Origin: Dulcicalothrix desertica PCC 7102
Lineage (GTDB): Bacteria > Cyanobacteriota > Cyanobacteriia > Cyanobacteriales > Nostocaceae
Direction of reading: 5' to 3'
Length of the DNA: 64,000 nt
Assembly: GCF_003991905.1 (NCBI RefSeq)
Contig: NZ_RSCL01000008.1
Location: 124,001-188,000 of the forward strand
The notes below the pieces were generated by a model, which had not been told where the DNA came from, ran no database searches, and worked only from the letters and a program-made list of their open reading frames with translations. Of this stretch, positions 36,418-46,385 are shown piece after piece. The stretch's first letter is position 1; every line of letters starts with the position of its first letter. The translations under genes were made by a program, and so were the position numbers.

Positions 36418-37662
36418 ATGTCATTAGTTAAACAAATTGTTTTCAAATTATTCCCTCTAAAGCAACGTAATTATATCAGATTGCTAATGTTTAGAGTAAT
36501 AAGACTGCTTGGCATAAGAAAAATATTGAGCTATTTCAATTTATCAATATCTAATAAATATATCCATCTTAATCACTCAAACGTAGATGAAATTTTGTTA
36601 AAATATAAAACAGACATTAACAACTACAAATTTGTTGAGTCAGATGAAATCAAACCCGTTGTGAATTATATTGGGCAATTACAAAGCACAATACAACCTT
36701 ATATAGCTACAACAGAAACGGTTTTATTAGAAATAAACAATAGTTGTAATTGCTTTTCTTTCCGTAACAGTCATTTATTAGACAAAGAACTGAATGTTTT
36801 AGGAGAAACTCGAACGAAAGAATTTGATGCTCGACTTCCTCTACCTATTATTACAAAGTTTATTGATAAAACTATTTGCCTAGATGGAACAATTGCTTAC
36901 TTATCAGACCCTGACCCAGCAAATTATTACCACTGGATGTGTAGAACGTTACCACTGCTCAGATTTTACCAAAATTTGTCTACGCTAGCCAAAATAGATT
37001 ATTTTTATACTGGCAAGTTTTCTATCTCTGAGTTCCATAAAGAAACTTTACAAGCAGCAGGTGTGTGCTTAGATAAAGTCATTCAGGAAGGTTGTACGGC
37101 AAAGCATTTGCTAATAGCCGTAACTAACCGCTCTCTGCATCTCAATAATCAAGTAAATGACCCAATTAACAAAGAATCATTTGAATTTACGAGAAACTTA
37201 TTTTATAAGCCTTCAAATTTACGTTATACCAAAAAATCTCGTATTTATGTAAGTAGAGGTAATGTAAGTAGAAGAAAAATAATTAATGAGGCAGAAGTTA
37301 TTTATTTAATAGAAAAATATGGTTTTGAAACAGTTACTATGGATAATAGAACAGTCCAAGAACAAGCAAATTTATTCTCAAAAGCAGAGGCTATAATTGC
37401 GCTTCATGGAGCAGCTTTAACCAATTTACTGTTTGTACAACCAGGTTCAAAAGTTATTGAACTATTACCTGATAACTATACAAATAATTGTTTTTACACA
37501 CTTGCAAGCTATGCAGAAGCTGATTATTTCTATTTACAAGGCGAATCTCTAAAGCAGAATAATCAAGATTTACGCTTATTAGATACTTATATCAATATTA
37601 AAAAACTGGAAACTATTTTAAAATCAGCTTGCTTAGATATACCAATTTTTGAGCGTTTGTAA
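36418..37662 (+). CDS. GT61-family glycosyltransferase
   Basis: 414 residues. The DUF563/GT61 core includes YLSDPDPANYYHWMCRTLPLLRFY, SRIYVSRGNVSRRKIINEAEV and IIALHGAALTNLLFVQPGSKVIELLP, the nucleotide-sugar region of the family. No signal or membrane helix. Known GT61 enzymes add xylose or GlcNAc-type residues; donor here unknown. Starts 78 bp after the ABC gene. Confidence 0.85.
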   Translation: MSLVKQIVFKLFPLKQRNYIRLLMFRVIRLLGIRKILSYFNLSISNKYIHLNHSNVDEILLKYKTDINNYKFVESDEIKPVVNYIGQLQSTIQPYIATTETVLLEINNSCNCFSFRNSHLLDKELNVLGETRTKEFDARLPLPIITKFIDKTICLDGTIAYLSDPDPANYYHWMCRTLPLLRFYQNLSTLAKIDYFYTGKFSISEFHKETLQAAGVCLDKVIQEGCTAKHLLIAVTNRSLHLNNQVNDPINKESFEFTRNLFYKPSNLRYTKKSRIYVSRGNVSRRKIINEAEVIYLIEKYGFETVTMDNRTVQEQANLFSKAEAIIALHGAALTNLLFVQPGSKVIELLPDNYTNNCFYTLASYAEADYFYLQGESLKQNNQDLRLLDTYINIKKLETILKSACLDIPIFERL

Positions 37663-37705
37663 AAATTCATAGTTCATAGCTTTACGAAATTACACAGAGG
37701 TCATA

Positions 37706-38614
37706 ATGGAAGCATACAAATACTATCAAGAACAAGGTTATTATATATTCCGTCAGTTAATTTCTCATGAATTAATTGATAGCTTATTAGCTGAATATCA
37801 GTCTAAAATAGTAGCAAGTAACGACTACTTTTTTAGACAATCAAGCAATAAGTGGGAAAAAAATAAAATCTCCATCTACGGTTATTGCGAAGAATCACTT
37901 CTAGATATTCACGATTATCCAAATCATTCCTCTTTTTCCGACAGTGCATTACGTATATTTTGTTTACCAGAAGTTAGAAATGCTTTAACTCTTCTTACAG
38001 GTGAGCATGAGCATAACGTAATGCAAACCATGTTTTTTGACTTAAATACAGCTACACCTGCTCATCAAGATTGGTATTATTTAGACTCAATGCCCAATGG
38101 TCACTTATTAGCTGGATGGTTTGCTCTAGAAGATATTCAACAAGAGGCAGGTCGATTCTATGTACTTCCAAAATCTCATTTGATAGATTTTGAATTAACT
38201 ATTGATGAAAAAATTTCTAGTCCTTATTACCAACAAAAATTAAAAAAATATTTAGAAGCTCACAAAGAAGAAATGTATGCTCCTGCTTTACAAAAGGGCG
38301 ATGTATTGTTTTGGAATTCTCGAACAATCCACGGTTCAAGCGCAACATTAGATGCTAGTTACTCTAGAAAATCTTTAACTGCTCATTACCTTCCCAGTAA
38401 ATATCAATTTGGTAATAGATATGCAACATCTCCTAAAGCTGTGGAGTACGCTTCATACGAAGGTATGAAATATAAACTTGCTCCAGTAGGACATAAACAC
38501 TACTCAGTGCCGAATAAAGTACAAACAGACCTATACCATTATTTATCTCAGCGGCCTAAATTAATGCGAATAGCGCAATTCATTAGAAAACCTTTGAAAA
38601 GTTCACGGGGTTAA
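37706..38614 (+). CDS. PhyH-type 2-oxoglutarate/Fe(II) dioxygenase in the polysaccharide locus
   Basis: 302 residues of phytanoyl-CoA dioxygenase type. Iron ligands are H120 and D122 in TPAHQDWYYL and a distal H209 in FWNSRTIHGSS, with RKSLTAHYLP supplying the 2-oxoglutarate Arg region. It also has a typical GRFYVLPKSH block. The whole set of ligands is intact. Its place between transferases suggests it oxidises a sugar, lipid carrier or an added amino acid/acyl group of the polymer, which is unusual for such loci. Substrate not predictable. Confidence 0.85.
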   Translation: MEAYKYYQEQGYYIFRQLISHELIDSLLAEYQSKIVASNDYFFRQSSNKWEKNKISIYGYCEESLLDIHDYPNHSSFSDSALRIFCLPEVRNALTLLTGEHEHNVMQTMFFDLNTATPAHQDWYYLDSMPNGHLLAGWFALEDIQQEAGRFYVLPKSHLIDFELTIDEKISSPYYQQKLKKYLEAHKEEMYAPALQKGDVLFWNSRTIHGSSATLDASYSRKSLTAHYLPSKYQFGNRYATSPKAVEYASYEGMKYKLAPVGHKHYSVPNKVQTDLYHYLSQRPKLMRIAQFIRKPLKSSRG

Positions 38615-38740
38615 GTTTTTGGGTTTACATTAATAGCATATAAAATTGTAAGTGTATAAATCGCGCTTTATTACAATTTAGTTATTGATGTAGCCCTAAT
38701 TTTATAATTACAATATTTACAATTTTTATTCAACTGAAAA

Positions 38741-39496
38741 ATGCAAAAATTATTTTGTTTTTGTACTTTGGCAATTAGCCGTCCATATAATCTTTTAGCA
38801 CAAGACCTTGCCAAAGATTTAGAGAAATATTCTCCCGGAACTTTATTGATAGTTTATACAGACTTACCTCATTATTTTAAAGAGCATTCTAATGTCATTG
38901 CTTGTCGGCATTCACAAAAAGGTGTTCGTTGTTGCTGGAATGATAAACGATTTGCTATCAAAAAAGCTTTATCAATGTTCGACTCTGCTATTTGTATAGA
39001 TGCTGATACTCGAATTATCGGTTATGTTCCTGAAGATATGGAATTTTTACCTGGTATTACTGTATATGAGCATTTACATATTCTCGATTTCTTTAAAAAT
39101 AAAGAAAAGAAGGCATCAAATACTTTGAACAGGTTAAGTAACAAAATGAATCTTTCTATTAAAGATGTACGTTGGGTTCAAGAAAATTTATTTGTAATTA
39201 CTAAAGATGAAGGTAAGGAAACTGAGTTTATCGAGCAGTGGGATAAAGTGGCTAGATATTTAGACTTTAGAGGAGTTTACGGTGATGGAAATTCAATTGG
39301 TTTTGCAGCTGCTAAGGCTGGATGGTCTATTCAAGAAGGTAGATTAAATAAGTTATTAGCTGTGAGGCAACATTCATATATTTCCAGAAGCTTAAAAAAA
39401 AGTATATTAAAAAGATTAAAAAATGTACTGGCTTTTTCATATCGTTTTAATAAAGAGCTATTAGTCACTTTAAACGATTTTAAATTCTACTATTAA
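38741..39496 (+). CDS. putative GT-A-fold transferase of unknown family
   Basis: 251 residues. Not assigned to a numbered GT family. A GT-A-like pattern is visible: LFCFCTLAISRPYN at the N-terminus, ICIDADTRI as a likely D-x-D metal site, and FRGVYGDGNSIGFAAAKAGW later as an acceptor-side motif similar to GT6-like small transferases. No membrane segment. Its position between a dioxygenase and a GT4 enzyme in a polysaccharide locus supports a transferase role. Confidence 0.65.
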   Translation: MQKLFCFCTLAISRPYNLLAQDLAKDLEKYSPGTLLIVYTDLPHYFKEHSNVIACRHSQKGVRCCWNDKRFAIKKALSMFDSAICIDADTRIIGYVPEDMEFLPGITVYEHLHILDFFKNKEKKASNTLNRLSNKMNLSIKDVRWVQENLFVITKDEGKETEFIEQWDKVARYLDFRGVYGDGNSIGFAAAKAGWSIQEGRLNKLLAVRQHSYISRSLKKSILKRLKNVLAFSYRFNKELLVTLNDFKFYY

Positions 39497-39541
39497 TATG
39501 TGTTACTTTTTCATAAGTCCTTAGAATAAATTTCGTTATTC

Positions 39542-39660
39542 CACATCTTGCAGCATTCTCAACAAGCCCTGCATAAACCGGGCTTATGTACGATAAATTG
39601 GGGGTTTATAGCGAAACTTTTGTGACTGTTGCCCGGTTTCTAACCCTGGCGCAAGATGTG
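39542..39660. repeat. MITE-like element with inverted ends
   Basis: Terminal inverted repeats CACATCTTGC (39542-39551) and GCAAGATGTG (39651-39660), with looser matching outside, enclose ~100 bp that is GC-richer than its surroundings and has no reading frame. It fills most of the 209-bp gap between two transferase genes. Confidence 0.5.
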
Positions 39661-39705
39661 AGTTATCCCAAAAACAGTCAAATAATACTTTGATTAATTA
39701 AAAAA

Positions 39706-40983
39706 GTGAAAGTAATACAACTAAGTACCTCTGATATTTTAGGTGGCGCCAGTCGTTCTGCCTATCGTTTACATGAAGGCTTACAACAAATTGGTATTGA
39801 TTCTCGGATGCTGGTACAAAGTAAGTCTAGCGATAATAGAGCAGTAATGGCGCCCTCACGTAATTTAGAGCAAAGTATTTCCAAACTGAGGGTTGGTATT
39901 GATGTATTGCCATTAAATATTTATCAAAAATATCGACAAAGAAAAGCTCCCATATTCTCTTTACAATGGCTACCTGATAAAATACCTCAAAAAGTTGCTA
40001 ATTTTCAGGCGGACATAATCAATCTTCATTGGGTCAGTACTGCGTATATTAGAGCAGAGACTCTTGCAAAATTTAAACAACCTTTAGTTTGGACACTGCA
40101 TGATATGTGGGCATTTACAGGAGGATGTCATTATAGTGGCGAATGTAATAATTACACAGCTTCCTGTGGTTCATGTCCTCAACTCGGTAGTAATACCAAG
40201 TGGGATTTGTCTCATTGGGTATGGCAACGTAAAGCTAAAGCTTGGAAAAATCTGAATCTTACTATTGCCACTCCTAGTTCGTGGTTGGCAAAGTGTGCGA
40301 GTGCTAGCTCTCTATTTCAGGGTTTACGAATTGAACAAATTCCTTATGGATTGAACACAAAGAATTATAGACCAATAAATAAGAAACTAGCTAGAGAGAT
40401 ACTTTGCTTACCCCAAAATAAGCAGCTTGTTTTATTTGGTTCATTAAATGCAACTAGTGATAAAAGAAAAGGGTTCCACCTTTTACAAACTACACTACAA
40501 GAATTAAGTCAAGCAGGATGGCACAATAAGTTAGAGCTAGTGATTTTTGGAGCTACTCAACCAGAGAATCCTCCTAATTTCGGTTTTAGAGCTAATTATT
40601 TAGGTACATTGACTGACGATTTATCTTTAACACTTTTATATTCAGCAGCAGATGTATTTGTTTTACCTTCACTAGAAGATAACTTACCAAACACTGTGCT
40701 TGAAGCGATAGCTTGTGGAACTCCCTGTGTAGCCTTTAACATTGGTGGAATGCCTGATATGATTGAGCATTACAAAAATGGCTACCTAGCACAACCTTTT
40801 AAAATTACAGATTTAGCATCTGGTGTAGCTTGGGTGCTAGAAAATGAAGAACGCTATCAAAAACTTCAAGAGCGCGCGCGTCAAAAAACAGAGCAAGAAT
40901 TTTCCTTAGAACTTCAAGCTCATCGTTACTCATCTCTTTATAATGATGTTCTGTCTAAATCTAATTGTCTAAAGCATAAATAA
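39706..40983 (+). CDS. GT4-family glycosyltransferase
   Basis: 425 residues, GT-B fold. N-terminal Gly-rich start GGASRSAYRLHEGLQQIG, LHDMWAFTGGCHYSGEC with a Cys-rich insertion, and donor-side E-x7-E in PSLEDNLPNTVLEAIACGTP. The Cys-rich HDMWAFTGGCHY motif is shared with WcaL/colanic-acid-like enzymes. Start GTG 39706. The first two GGCGCC sites after a 6-kb gap fall within its 5' end. Confidence 0.88.
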   Translation: MKVIQLSTSDILGGASRSAYRLHEGLQQIGIDSRMLVQSKSSDNRAVMAPSRNLEQSISKLRVGIDVLPLNIYQKYRQRKAPIFSLQWLPDKIPQKVANFQADIINLHWVSTAYIRAETLAKFKQPLVWTLHDMWAFTGGCHYSGECNNYTASCGSCPQLGSNTKWDLSHWVWQRKAKAWKNLNLTIATPSSWLAKCASASSLFQGLRIEQIPYGLNTKNYRPINKKLAREILCLPQNKQLVLFGSLNATSDKRKGFHLLQTTLQELSQAGWHNKLELVIFGATQPENPPNFGFRANYLGTLTDDLSLTLLYSAADVFVLPSLEDNLPNTVLEAIACGTPCVAFNIGGMPDMIEHYKNGYLAQPFKITDLASGVAWVLENEERYQKLQERARQKTEQEFSLELQAHRYSSLYNDVLSKSNCLKHK

Positions 40984-41031
40984 CAAATTGAGCGTTAAAA
41001 ATAAAACGAAAAATATTTAGGAGAATCTTTA

Positions 41032-42279
41032 TTGAATCTTAAGTCACTAAAACCTTTAGCAAAAAAAATAGAAATATTTCTTGTTATCTTCTATCTTTTC
41101 TATTTTTTAATTCCGGGTTTAGCTCCACCTCCTTTTGACCCCGTTTTTAAAGCTTTAAGCTATCCAATAGTTGGTATTTTAATTATTGGGCAATGGAAAC
41201 GTTTTATGTACGTTTCTACAATGGATATATTGATTCTAGTTTTAATAGTACTATGTTTAACATCGCAATTATGGTCTGCTGCCCCAAATTATACCTCAAA
41301 TGAAGTTAAAGCCTTGGTTCGTTCTACATTATTTGGAGCATATCTAGCAACTCGCTTTAGTTTGAAAGAGCAAATGCAATTATGGAGTTGGGTTCTAGGG
41401 TCAACTGCCGTTCTCTGCTTAATTTTTGGCATTAACCCAATCAATACTGCTTGGACTGGGATATATGGATACAAAAATCACTTAGCTCGAATAATGGTTT
41501 TCACTGCAATACTTTTTCTAGCTAAAATTTATAAAAGAGGTAAAGCTTTTTGGTTATATGCTTTCTTGTCTGCGCTTGCAATAATATTAATTATTCTTTC
41601 TCAAGCTAAGTCTTGTTATATAATTATGACCATTATGCTTATACTTTTTCCTTTATATAAGTTAACTAGTATTGGTTATAAGTCAAAAACACTATTACTA
41701 TTAACTTCACTGATTATCAGTGGCATAAGCATAGCATTACTTTTACAAAACTTAGAAATATTTTTGGTAGACATTTTAGGAAAAGATTTAACATTTAATG
41801 GACGTACCCAAATTTGGGAATTGATGTTTGATAAAGTTTGGCAGCGACCTTGGACAGGCTATGGTTTTGCTGCGTTCTGGACTTCTGATGAATCTTCATA
41901 TATTCTCCAATATTCTTGGGCAAGAGGCGCTAAAGATTTCCGCTTTAATTCACATAATAGCTATATGGAAATACTTTTACAAATAGGAATTCCAGGTCTT
42001 GTATTATACCTTATTAATTACTTAACAGTGTTATTGCGTTCGATTACTTTATTTAATTCAACTTTTGAAATAGAAGACAGGATAACATTATTCTGGGTAA
42101 TTCAAAATTTAGTTGCAATGTTTCTATTAGCTTGGGCTGATAGTGGTGGTGTATTAAGTAACGATTCTATTTGGTCTTTTTATGTATCAATAGCACTTAC
42201 AATTGCTGTTTATTACAAACGACTTAGAAACAAACAAGCAATATTCCAGTTAGATAAAAGAATTTCAACTCAAGTTTAG
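41032..42279 (+). CDS. Wzy-like O-antigen/EPS polymerase (O-antigen ligase family)
   Basis: 415 residues with about ten to twelve membrane helices. The large periplasmic loop holds the family signature NGRTQIWELMFDKVWQRPWTGYGFAAFW and HNSYMEILLQIGIPGLVLY, with conserved Arg and His. It would join lipid-linked repeat units in the periplasmic space, partner of the Wzc-like protein. Start TTG 41032 with AGGAG ten bases upstream. A polymerase rather than a ligase is inferred from context. Confidence 0.85.
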   Translation: MNLKSLKPLAKKIEIFLVIFYLFYFLIPGLAPPPFDPVFKALSYPIVGILIIGQWKRFMYVSTMDILILVLIVLCLTSQLWSAAPNYTSNEVKALVRSTLFGAYLATRFSLKEQMQLWSWVLGSTAVLCLIFGINPINTAWTGIYGYKNHLARIMVFTAILFLAKIYKRGKAFWLYAFLSALAIILIILSQAKSCYIIMTIMLILFPLYKLTSIGYKSKTLLLLTSLIISGISIALLLQNLEIFLVDILGKDLTFNGRTQIWELMFDKVWQRPWTGYGFAAFWTSDESSYILQYSWARGAKDFRFNSHNSYMEILLQIGIPGLVLYLINYLTVLLRSITLFNSTFEIEDRITLFWVIQNLVAMFLLAWADSGGVLSNDSIWSFYVSIALTIAVYYKRLRNKQAIFQLDKRISTQV

Positions 42280-42309
42280 CTAAAGAAATTGTTTTAAAGT
42301 GTAAAATTT

Positions 42310-43461
42310 ATGTCAATTCTTTTCTTAACCACTATCATTCCCCGTCAACAAAAGATGGGTAGTGAAGTTGCATCGCAATGCTTCATTGATGCTCTTAAGC
42401 AGAAGGGTCATGAAGTCACAGTTGTAGGATATATGCGGCAAGATGATGTTTTTGAGCCAAATTCTCAAGAGATAGTCATAAGTAAGCGGTATATAGAAAC
42501 CAAAAAAGCAAAACTATACCCAATTTTTTGGTTTATCATCAGTTTATTCAAAGGAATTCCTTACTCAGCAGCAAAGTATTATTCCAGTGCTTATGTCAAA
42601 ACAATAAAATCGCTAGTATCAAGTAATCAATATGATGCCATTATTATTGAACACTCTCAGTTAGGCTGGTTGGCGCCTTTCATAAAAAATAAAGATAAGC
42701 TAATTTTTATCGCTCATAATATTGAGCATGAAATCTATCATTACCATTTTCAAAAATCAAGCAACTTAATATCAAAATTGATTTATAAACGAGAAGCCAG
42801 GTTAATAAAGAGAATCGAAGATAAATTGGTAACAGGAGTAAGACAAGTTTGGGCACTAACGGAACATGATGCTAAGTATTTTCGTGGGGTAAAGGGAGCA
42901 ATGGGAGTAAAGGTCTTTCCTTTAAGCCCTGGTTCAGGTAAATTACCAGATAAACCTATTAATAAAAAGTTTGATATTGGTTTGATTGGAAGTTGGTTGT
43001 GGAAGCCAAATCAAGAAGCCTTACATTGGTTCTTACAAAATGTATATCCACAATTGCCTAATAATCTATCAATTCATGTAGCTGGTAAAGGTGCTGATTG
43101 GCTAATTAAAGAATACCCTAATATTCATTATCGCGGTATTGTTCCTAATGCCCAAGAGTTTATGGCACAGGCAAAGGTAGTCGCTGTTCCTACCCTGAGT
43201 GGTGGTGGTATACAAATTAAAACTTTGGATGCCATTGCTTCTGGATCTTTACTCGTAGCTACTCCAGTGGCTATGCGGGGAATTCCTCAGCCTCCTTTAA
43301 CAGTCAAAGTTGCCAAAACCTCAGAGGAATTTACTAAACTTCTTGTAAAAGCAACAGCTTCTTCACATCATCAAGAAACTTTTCACAATGCAAAAAACTG
43401 GTACTGCTTAAGGAGAAATAAATTTTTTAACGAAATTGATTACGCGATTAAAGCTATTTAA
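42310..43461 (+). CDS. GT4-family glycosyltransferase
   Basis: 383 residues, GT-B fold. N-terminal KMGSEVASQCFIDALKQKGHEV, HNIEHEIYHYHFQ, then the donor domain with FDIGLIGSWLWKPNQEALHW and PTLSGGGIQIKTLDAIASG, the usual donor-binding segment of this GT4 branch. Gap of 30 bp to the polymerase gene, so same transcript. Linkage unknown. Confidence 0.88.
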   Translation: MSILFLTTIIPRQQKMGSEVASQCFIDALKQKGHEVTVVGYMRQDDVFEPNSQEIVISKRYIETKKAKLYPIFWFIISLFKGIPYSAAKYYSSAYVKTIKSLVSSNQYDAIIIEHSQLGWLAPFIKNKDKLIFIAHNIEHEIYHYHFQKSSNLISKLIYKREARLIKRIEDKLVTGVRQVWALTEHDAKYFRGVKGAMGVKVFPLSPGSGKLPDKPINKKFDIGLIGSWLWKPNQEALHWFLQNVYPQLPNNLSIHVAGKGADWLIKEYPNIHYRGIVPNAQEFMAQAKVVAVPTLSGGGIQIKTLDAIASGSLLVATPVAMRGIPQPPLTVKVAKTSEEFTKLLVKATASSHHQETFHNAKNWYCLRRNKFFNEIDYAIKAI

Positions 43462-43593
43462 TTAGCTTTTATATTAGTAAACAATCATTAATGAATTGAT
43501 AGCTTATAATAAAAAAGTGTTATTATATTTTAATTCCTCAAATATTTGGCAGTTTTTTATAACATATTTGTTTCCAAATTAAATGTAGACCAC

Positions 43594-44436
43594 ATGAAAA
43601 TATCGATTATTACACCTGTGTATAATGCTGTTAATACCATTGAGAAAACTATTCTTAGTGTTATTAATCAGCAAATTGAATTCCAGTTAGAATACATTAT
43701 CGTTGATGGCAAATCCAATGATGGTACTATAGAAATAATTAAAAAGTATTTCAACCGAATAAGCGTATTTATTTCGGAAACAGATAAAGGTGTATATGAT
43801 GCCATGAATAAAGGGTTAGCTATTGCTACTGGAGATATAATTGGCATTATTAATGCTGATGACTGGTATAACGATGGAGCATTTAAAATCGTTGAAAAGA
43901 CTTTTCTTGATAACACAAATATAGAGATTAGTTATTCACCAATACATAATTACTTTAATAATGAGTATTTAAATACTTTTGTTCCAGGAAGTTTAGAAAA
44001 TTTAATATTTAAATTTACAATTAATCATCCTAGTTGCTTTGTAAGAAAGGAAGTTTACCAAAAGGTAGGTATATTTGATTTAAAATATTCAATGGCTGCC
44101 GATTATGATTTTATTTTTCGAGCTTACACAATGGGGATTAACTTTTACCACATTAATACTCCCCTTGTTAGTTATTCGCTAAATGGCGTAACTGGAAAAC
44201 CATTAACAAAATTTAAACAAATTTATGAAAGTTGGAAAGTTGCCTCTAGCTTTGTTGATAAAAAATCAAATTTTTTTCTAAAAAAGCGATTAATTTTTTA
44301 TATTGTTTGGATGCTAAAAGAACTATTAGCTTTACCAATTAAGTTATTAATTAAACCACATTTAGCTAGAAAACTTAAATCTTATATTAGGTCAATCTTA
44401 GGTGGCTTACCAGCAGATAAGTATGGTGCTTGGTAA
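43594..44436 (+). CDS. GT2-family glycosyltransferase
   Basis: About 280 residues from ATG 43594; the frame is open to 43546, but the family begins at MKISIITPVYNA. VDGKSNDGTIEIIKKY, ETDKGVYDAMNKGLAIATGDIIGIINADDWY (metal site A-D-D) and the acceptor region HPSCFVRKEVY..YSMAADYDFIFRAY match WcaA-like enzymes. No membrane helix except a weak hydrophobic patch near the end that may be peripheral. Confidence 0.88.
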   Translation: MKISIITPVYNAVNTIEKTILSVINQQIEFQLEYIIVDGKSNDGTIEIIKKYFNRISVFISETDKGVYDAMNKGLAIATGDIIGIINADDWYNDGAFKIVEKTFLDNTNIEISYSPIHNYFNNEYLNTFVPGSLENLIFKFTINHPSCFVRKEVYQKVGIFDLKYSMAADYDFIFRAYTMGINFYHINTPLVSYSLNGVTGKPLTKFKQIYESWKVASSFVDKKSNFFLKKRLIFYIVWMLKELLALPIKLLIKPHLARKLKSYIRSILGGLPADKYGAW

Positions 44437-44480
44437 TTTTTTTATTAAAAATTAATTGACAAGAATAAATTGGAGTAGAT

Positions 44481-45260
44481 ATGAATAATAGTATTCTAAT
44501 TAAAAAGTTTGATGAAATATCAATATTGGGAATCAGGTTTCACAAATTGAAAGTTAATGAATTAATAGATTATATTATTATTACCGCCAAATTAAACAAA
44601 AAGACGGTTGTCGGTAATGTAAATATAAGAGCTGTTAATTTTGCCTATGATTTACCTTGGTACCGAGATTTTATTAATAAATCTGACTTAGTATTTTGCG
44701 ATGGATTTGGTATTCTATTAGGAGCAAAACTTTGTGGTAATTGCGTTGAATCTCATCATCGTATGACTTGTCCAGATTATATTGAAAACTTAGCGCTAGC
44801 TTGTGAGAAAGAAAATATTTCTATATTTTTACTCGCTGGCAAGCCAGGTATAGTAGAAAAAGCTATTACTAAATTATCAACTGTCGCACCAAAATTAAAA
44901 GTCAAAGGACATCATGGCTATTTTTATAAGAATGGCAAGGAAAACGACCTAGTTATTCAACAAATTAATCAATTTAAACCAGATATTTTGTACGTTGGCT
45001 TTGGTATGCCAGTACAAGAAAAGTGGATTTTAAATAATTTAGAAAAAATTGATGCTAAAGTCTTTTTACCTCTAGGCGCCTGCCTTGACTTTTATACTGC
45101 TGAAGTCTATAGAGGTCCTGTTTGGATAACTAATTTAGGGTTGGAGTGGTTAACTAGATTATTCACTGAACCAAGACGCTTGTGGAGCCGCTACCTGGTC
45201 GGTAATCCCTTATTCTTCTATCGGCTTTTACAACAAAAGTTTTCTAAAGCAATTCGTTAG
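44481..45260 (+). CDS. WecG/TagA/CpsF-family (GT26) glycosyltransferase
   Basis: 259 residues. GT26 motifs: SDLVFCDGFGILLGAKL, SIFLLAGKPGIVEKA, ILYVGFGMPVQEKWI and GLEWLTRLFTEPRRLWSRYL. Members transfer ManNAc, ManNAcA or similar to an undecaprenyl-linked first sugar, usually the second committed step of repeat-unit assembly. It would act just after the initiating transferase at 48841. ATG with GGAG upstream. Confidence 0.92.
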   Translation: MNNSILIKKFDEISILGIRFHKLKVNELIDYIIITAKLNKKTVVGNVNIRAVNFAYDLPWYRDFINKSDLVFCDGFGILLGAKLCGNCVESHHRMTCPDYIENLALACEKENISIFLLAGKPGIVEKAITKLSTVAPKLKVKGHHGYFYKNGKENDLVIQQINQFKPDILYVGFGMPVQEKWILNNLEKIDAKVFLPLGACLDFYTAEVYRGPVWITNLGLEWLTRLFTEPRRLWSRYLVGNPLFFYRLLQQKFSKAIR

Positions 45261-45324
45261 TTTTTTTCATTATTAGGCAACAACATATTACACCCCAATT
45301 TCAACACTTAAAAAGTAACCAACA

Positions 45325-46335
45325 ATGTTAGCTTCACAGCAAATCGAAAATTTAAAAACAGAAGATTTAACACAATTTCCAACTATTTCTATAGTTATTC
45401 CTAACTATAATAGTGGAAAAACTATTGGAGCCGCCATAGAAAGTTTAATTGCACAAAACTACCCGAATTTAGAAATTATTGTCATTGATGGCGGTTCAAC
45501 AGATAATAGTTTTGAAGTAATTAAAGAATTTGAGTCTTATTTAGCTTGCTGGGTAAGTGAAAAAGATTATGGTCAATCTAACGCTATCAATAAAGGTTTG
45601 GCAAATTGTTCTGGTGAAATTGTTAACTGGTTGTGTAGCGATGATTTTATTAAACCTGGTGCTTTACATAAAGTGGCTAAGTACTTTATCGAGTTGCCCG
45701 ATATTGATGTTTTGGTTGGTCGTGGCGAGATTGTTTTCACAGGTGAAAATTTAGATAAATCAAATGGGAAAGTTAACTTTTGGCTAAATTTATTGGGTAA
45801 AATTATTGGGTTAGGCAATCGTTCTATAATCCAAAACAAGCAAAGTAAACAGACGTATATCAAGGCTCCTACACTCAAACAAATTTCTCTTATATCTGTT
45901 CAGAATCCTATTGCCCAACCAAGTTGCTTTTTTAGACGTAGTTTGCTGAATCGTCCTAAACCAATCGACGAAACTTATAACTATGCAATGGACACAGAAC
46001 TTTGGAATTATTTTCAATGTCAAGGTGCTAATTGGAAATGCATTGATGATGTGTTAAGCGTATCTATTCAAGATGGTCAAAATAAGACTAGTACGGGAGG
46101 CTACAAAATTACTCTTGAATTAGAACGTATATATAACACTTATGTAAAAGAAATAATTCCTCTAACATTTTGGCATAGAAGGCTACGTTATCCTTTAGAG
46201 CGGTGCATGGCTCTTTATGACAATCAGGTTCTGTTATACATTGTTGGATTAATTTGGATAGTAGTCACCTTTATATTAGCTCTATTTTACGGCTTAGATA
46301 AAGTCTGGGCTTTGCGATGGAAGCGATGGATTTGA
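45325..46335 (+). CDS. GT2-family glycosyltransferase with C-terminal membrane segment
   Basis: 336 residues. GT-A start ISIVIPNYNSGKTIGAAIESLI, IVIDGGSTDNSFEVIK, metal site WLCSDDFIKPGAL, then FRRSLLNRPKPIDETYNYAMDTELW. The C-terminal ~40 residues (VLLYIVGLIWIVVTFILALFYG) form one transmembrane helix, so the enzyme is membrane-tethered at the inner leaflet. Donor unknown. Confidence 0.88.
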   Translation: MLASQQIENLKTEDLTQFPTISIVIPNYNSGKTIGAAIESLIAQNYPNLEIIVIDGGSTDNSFEVIKEFESYLACWVSEKDYGQSNAINKGLANCSGEIVNWLCSDDFIKPGALHKVAKYFIELPDIDVLVGRGEIVFTGENLDKSNGKVNFWLNLLGKIIGLGNRSIIQNKQSKQTYIKAPTLKQISLISVQNPIAQPSCFFRRSLLNRPKPIDETYNYAMDTELWNYFQCQGANWKCIDDVLSVSIQDGQNKTSTGGYKITLELERIYNTYVKEIIPLTFWHRRLRYPLERCMALYDNQVLLYIVGLIWIVVTFILALFYGLDKVWALRWKRWI

Positions 46336-46385
46336 ATAATAAATAATTATAAAAAATGTCAGCATAAAAAATCTAATTTAAAATC

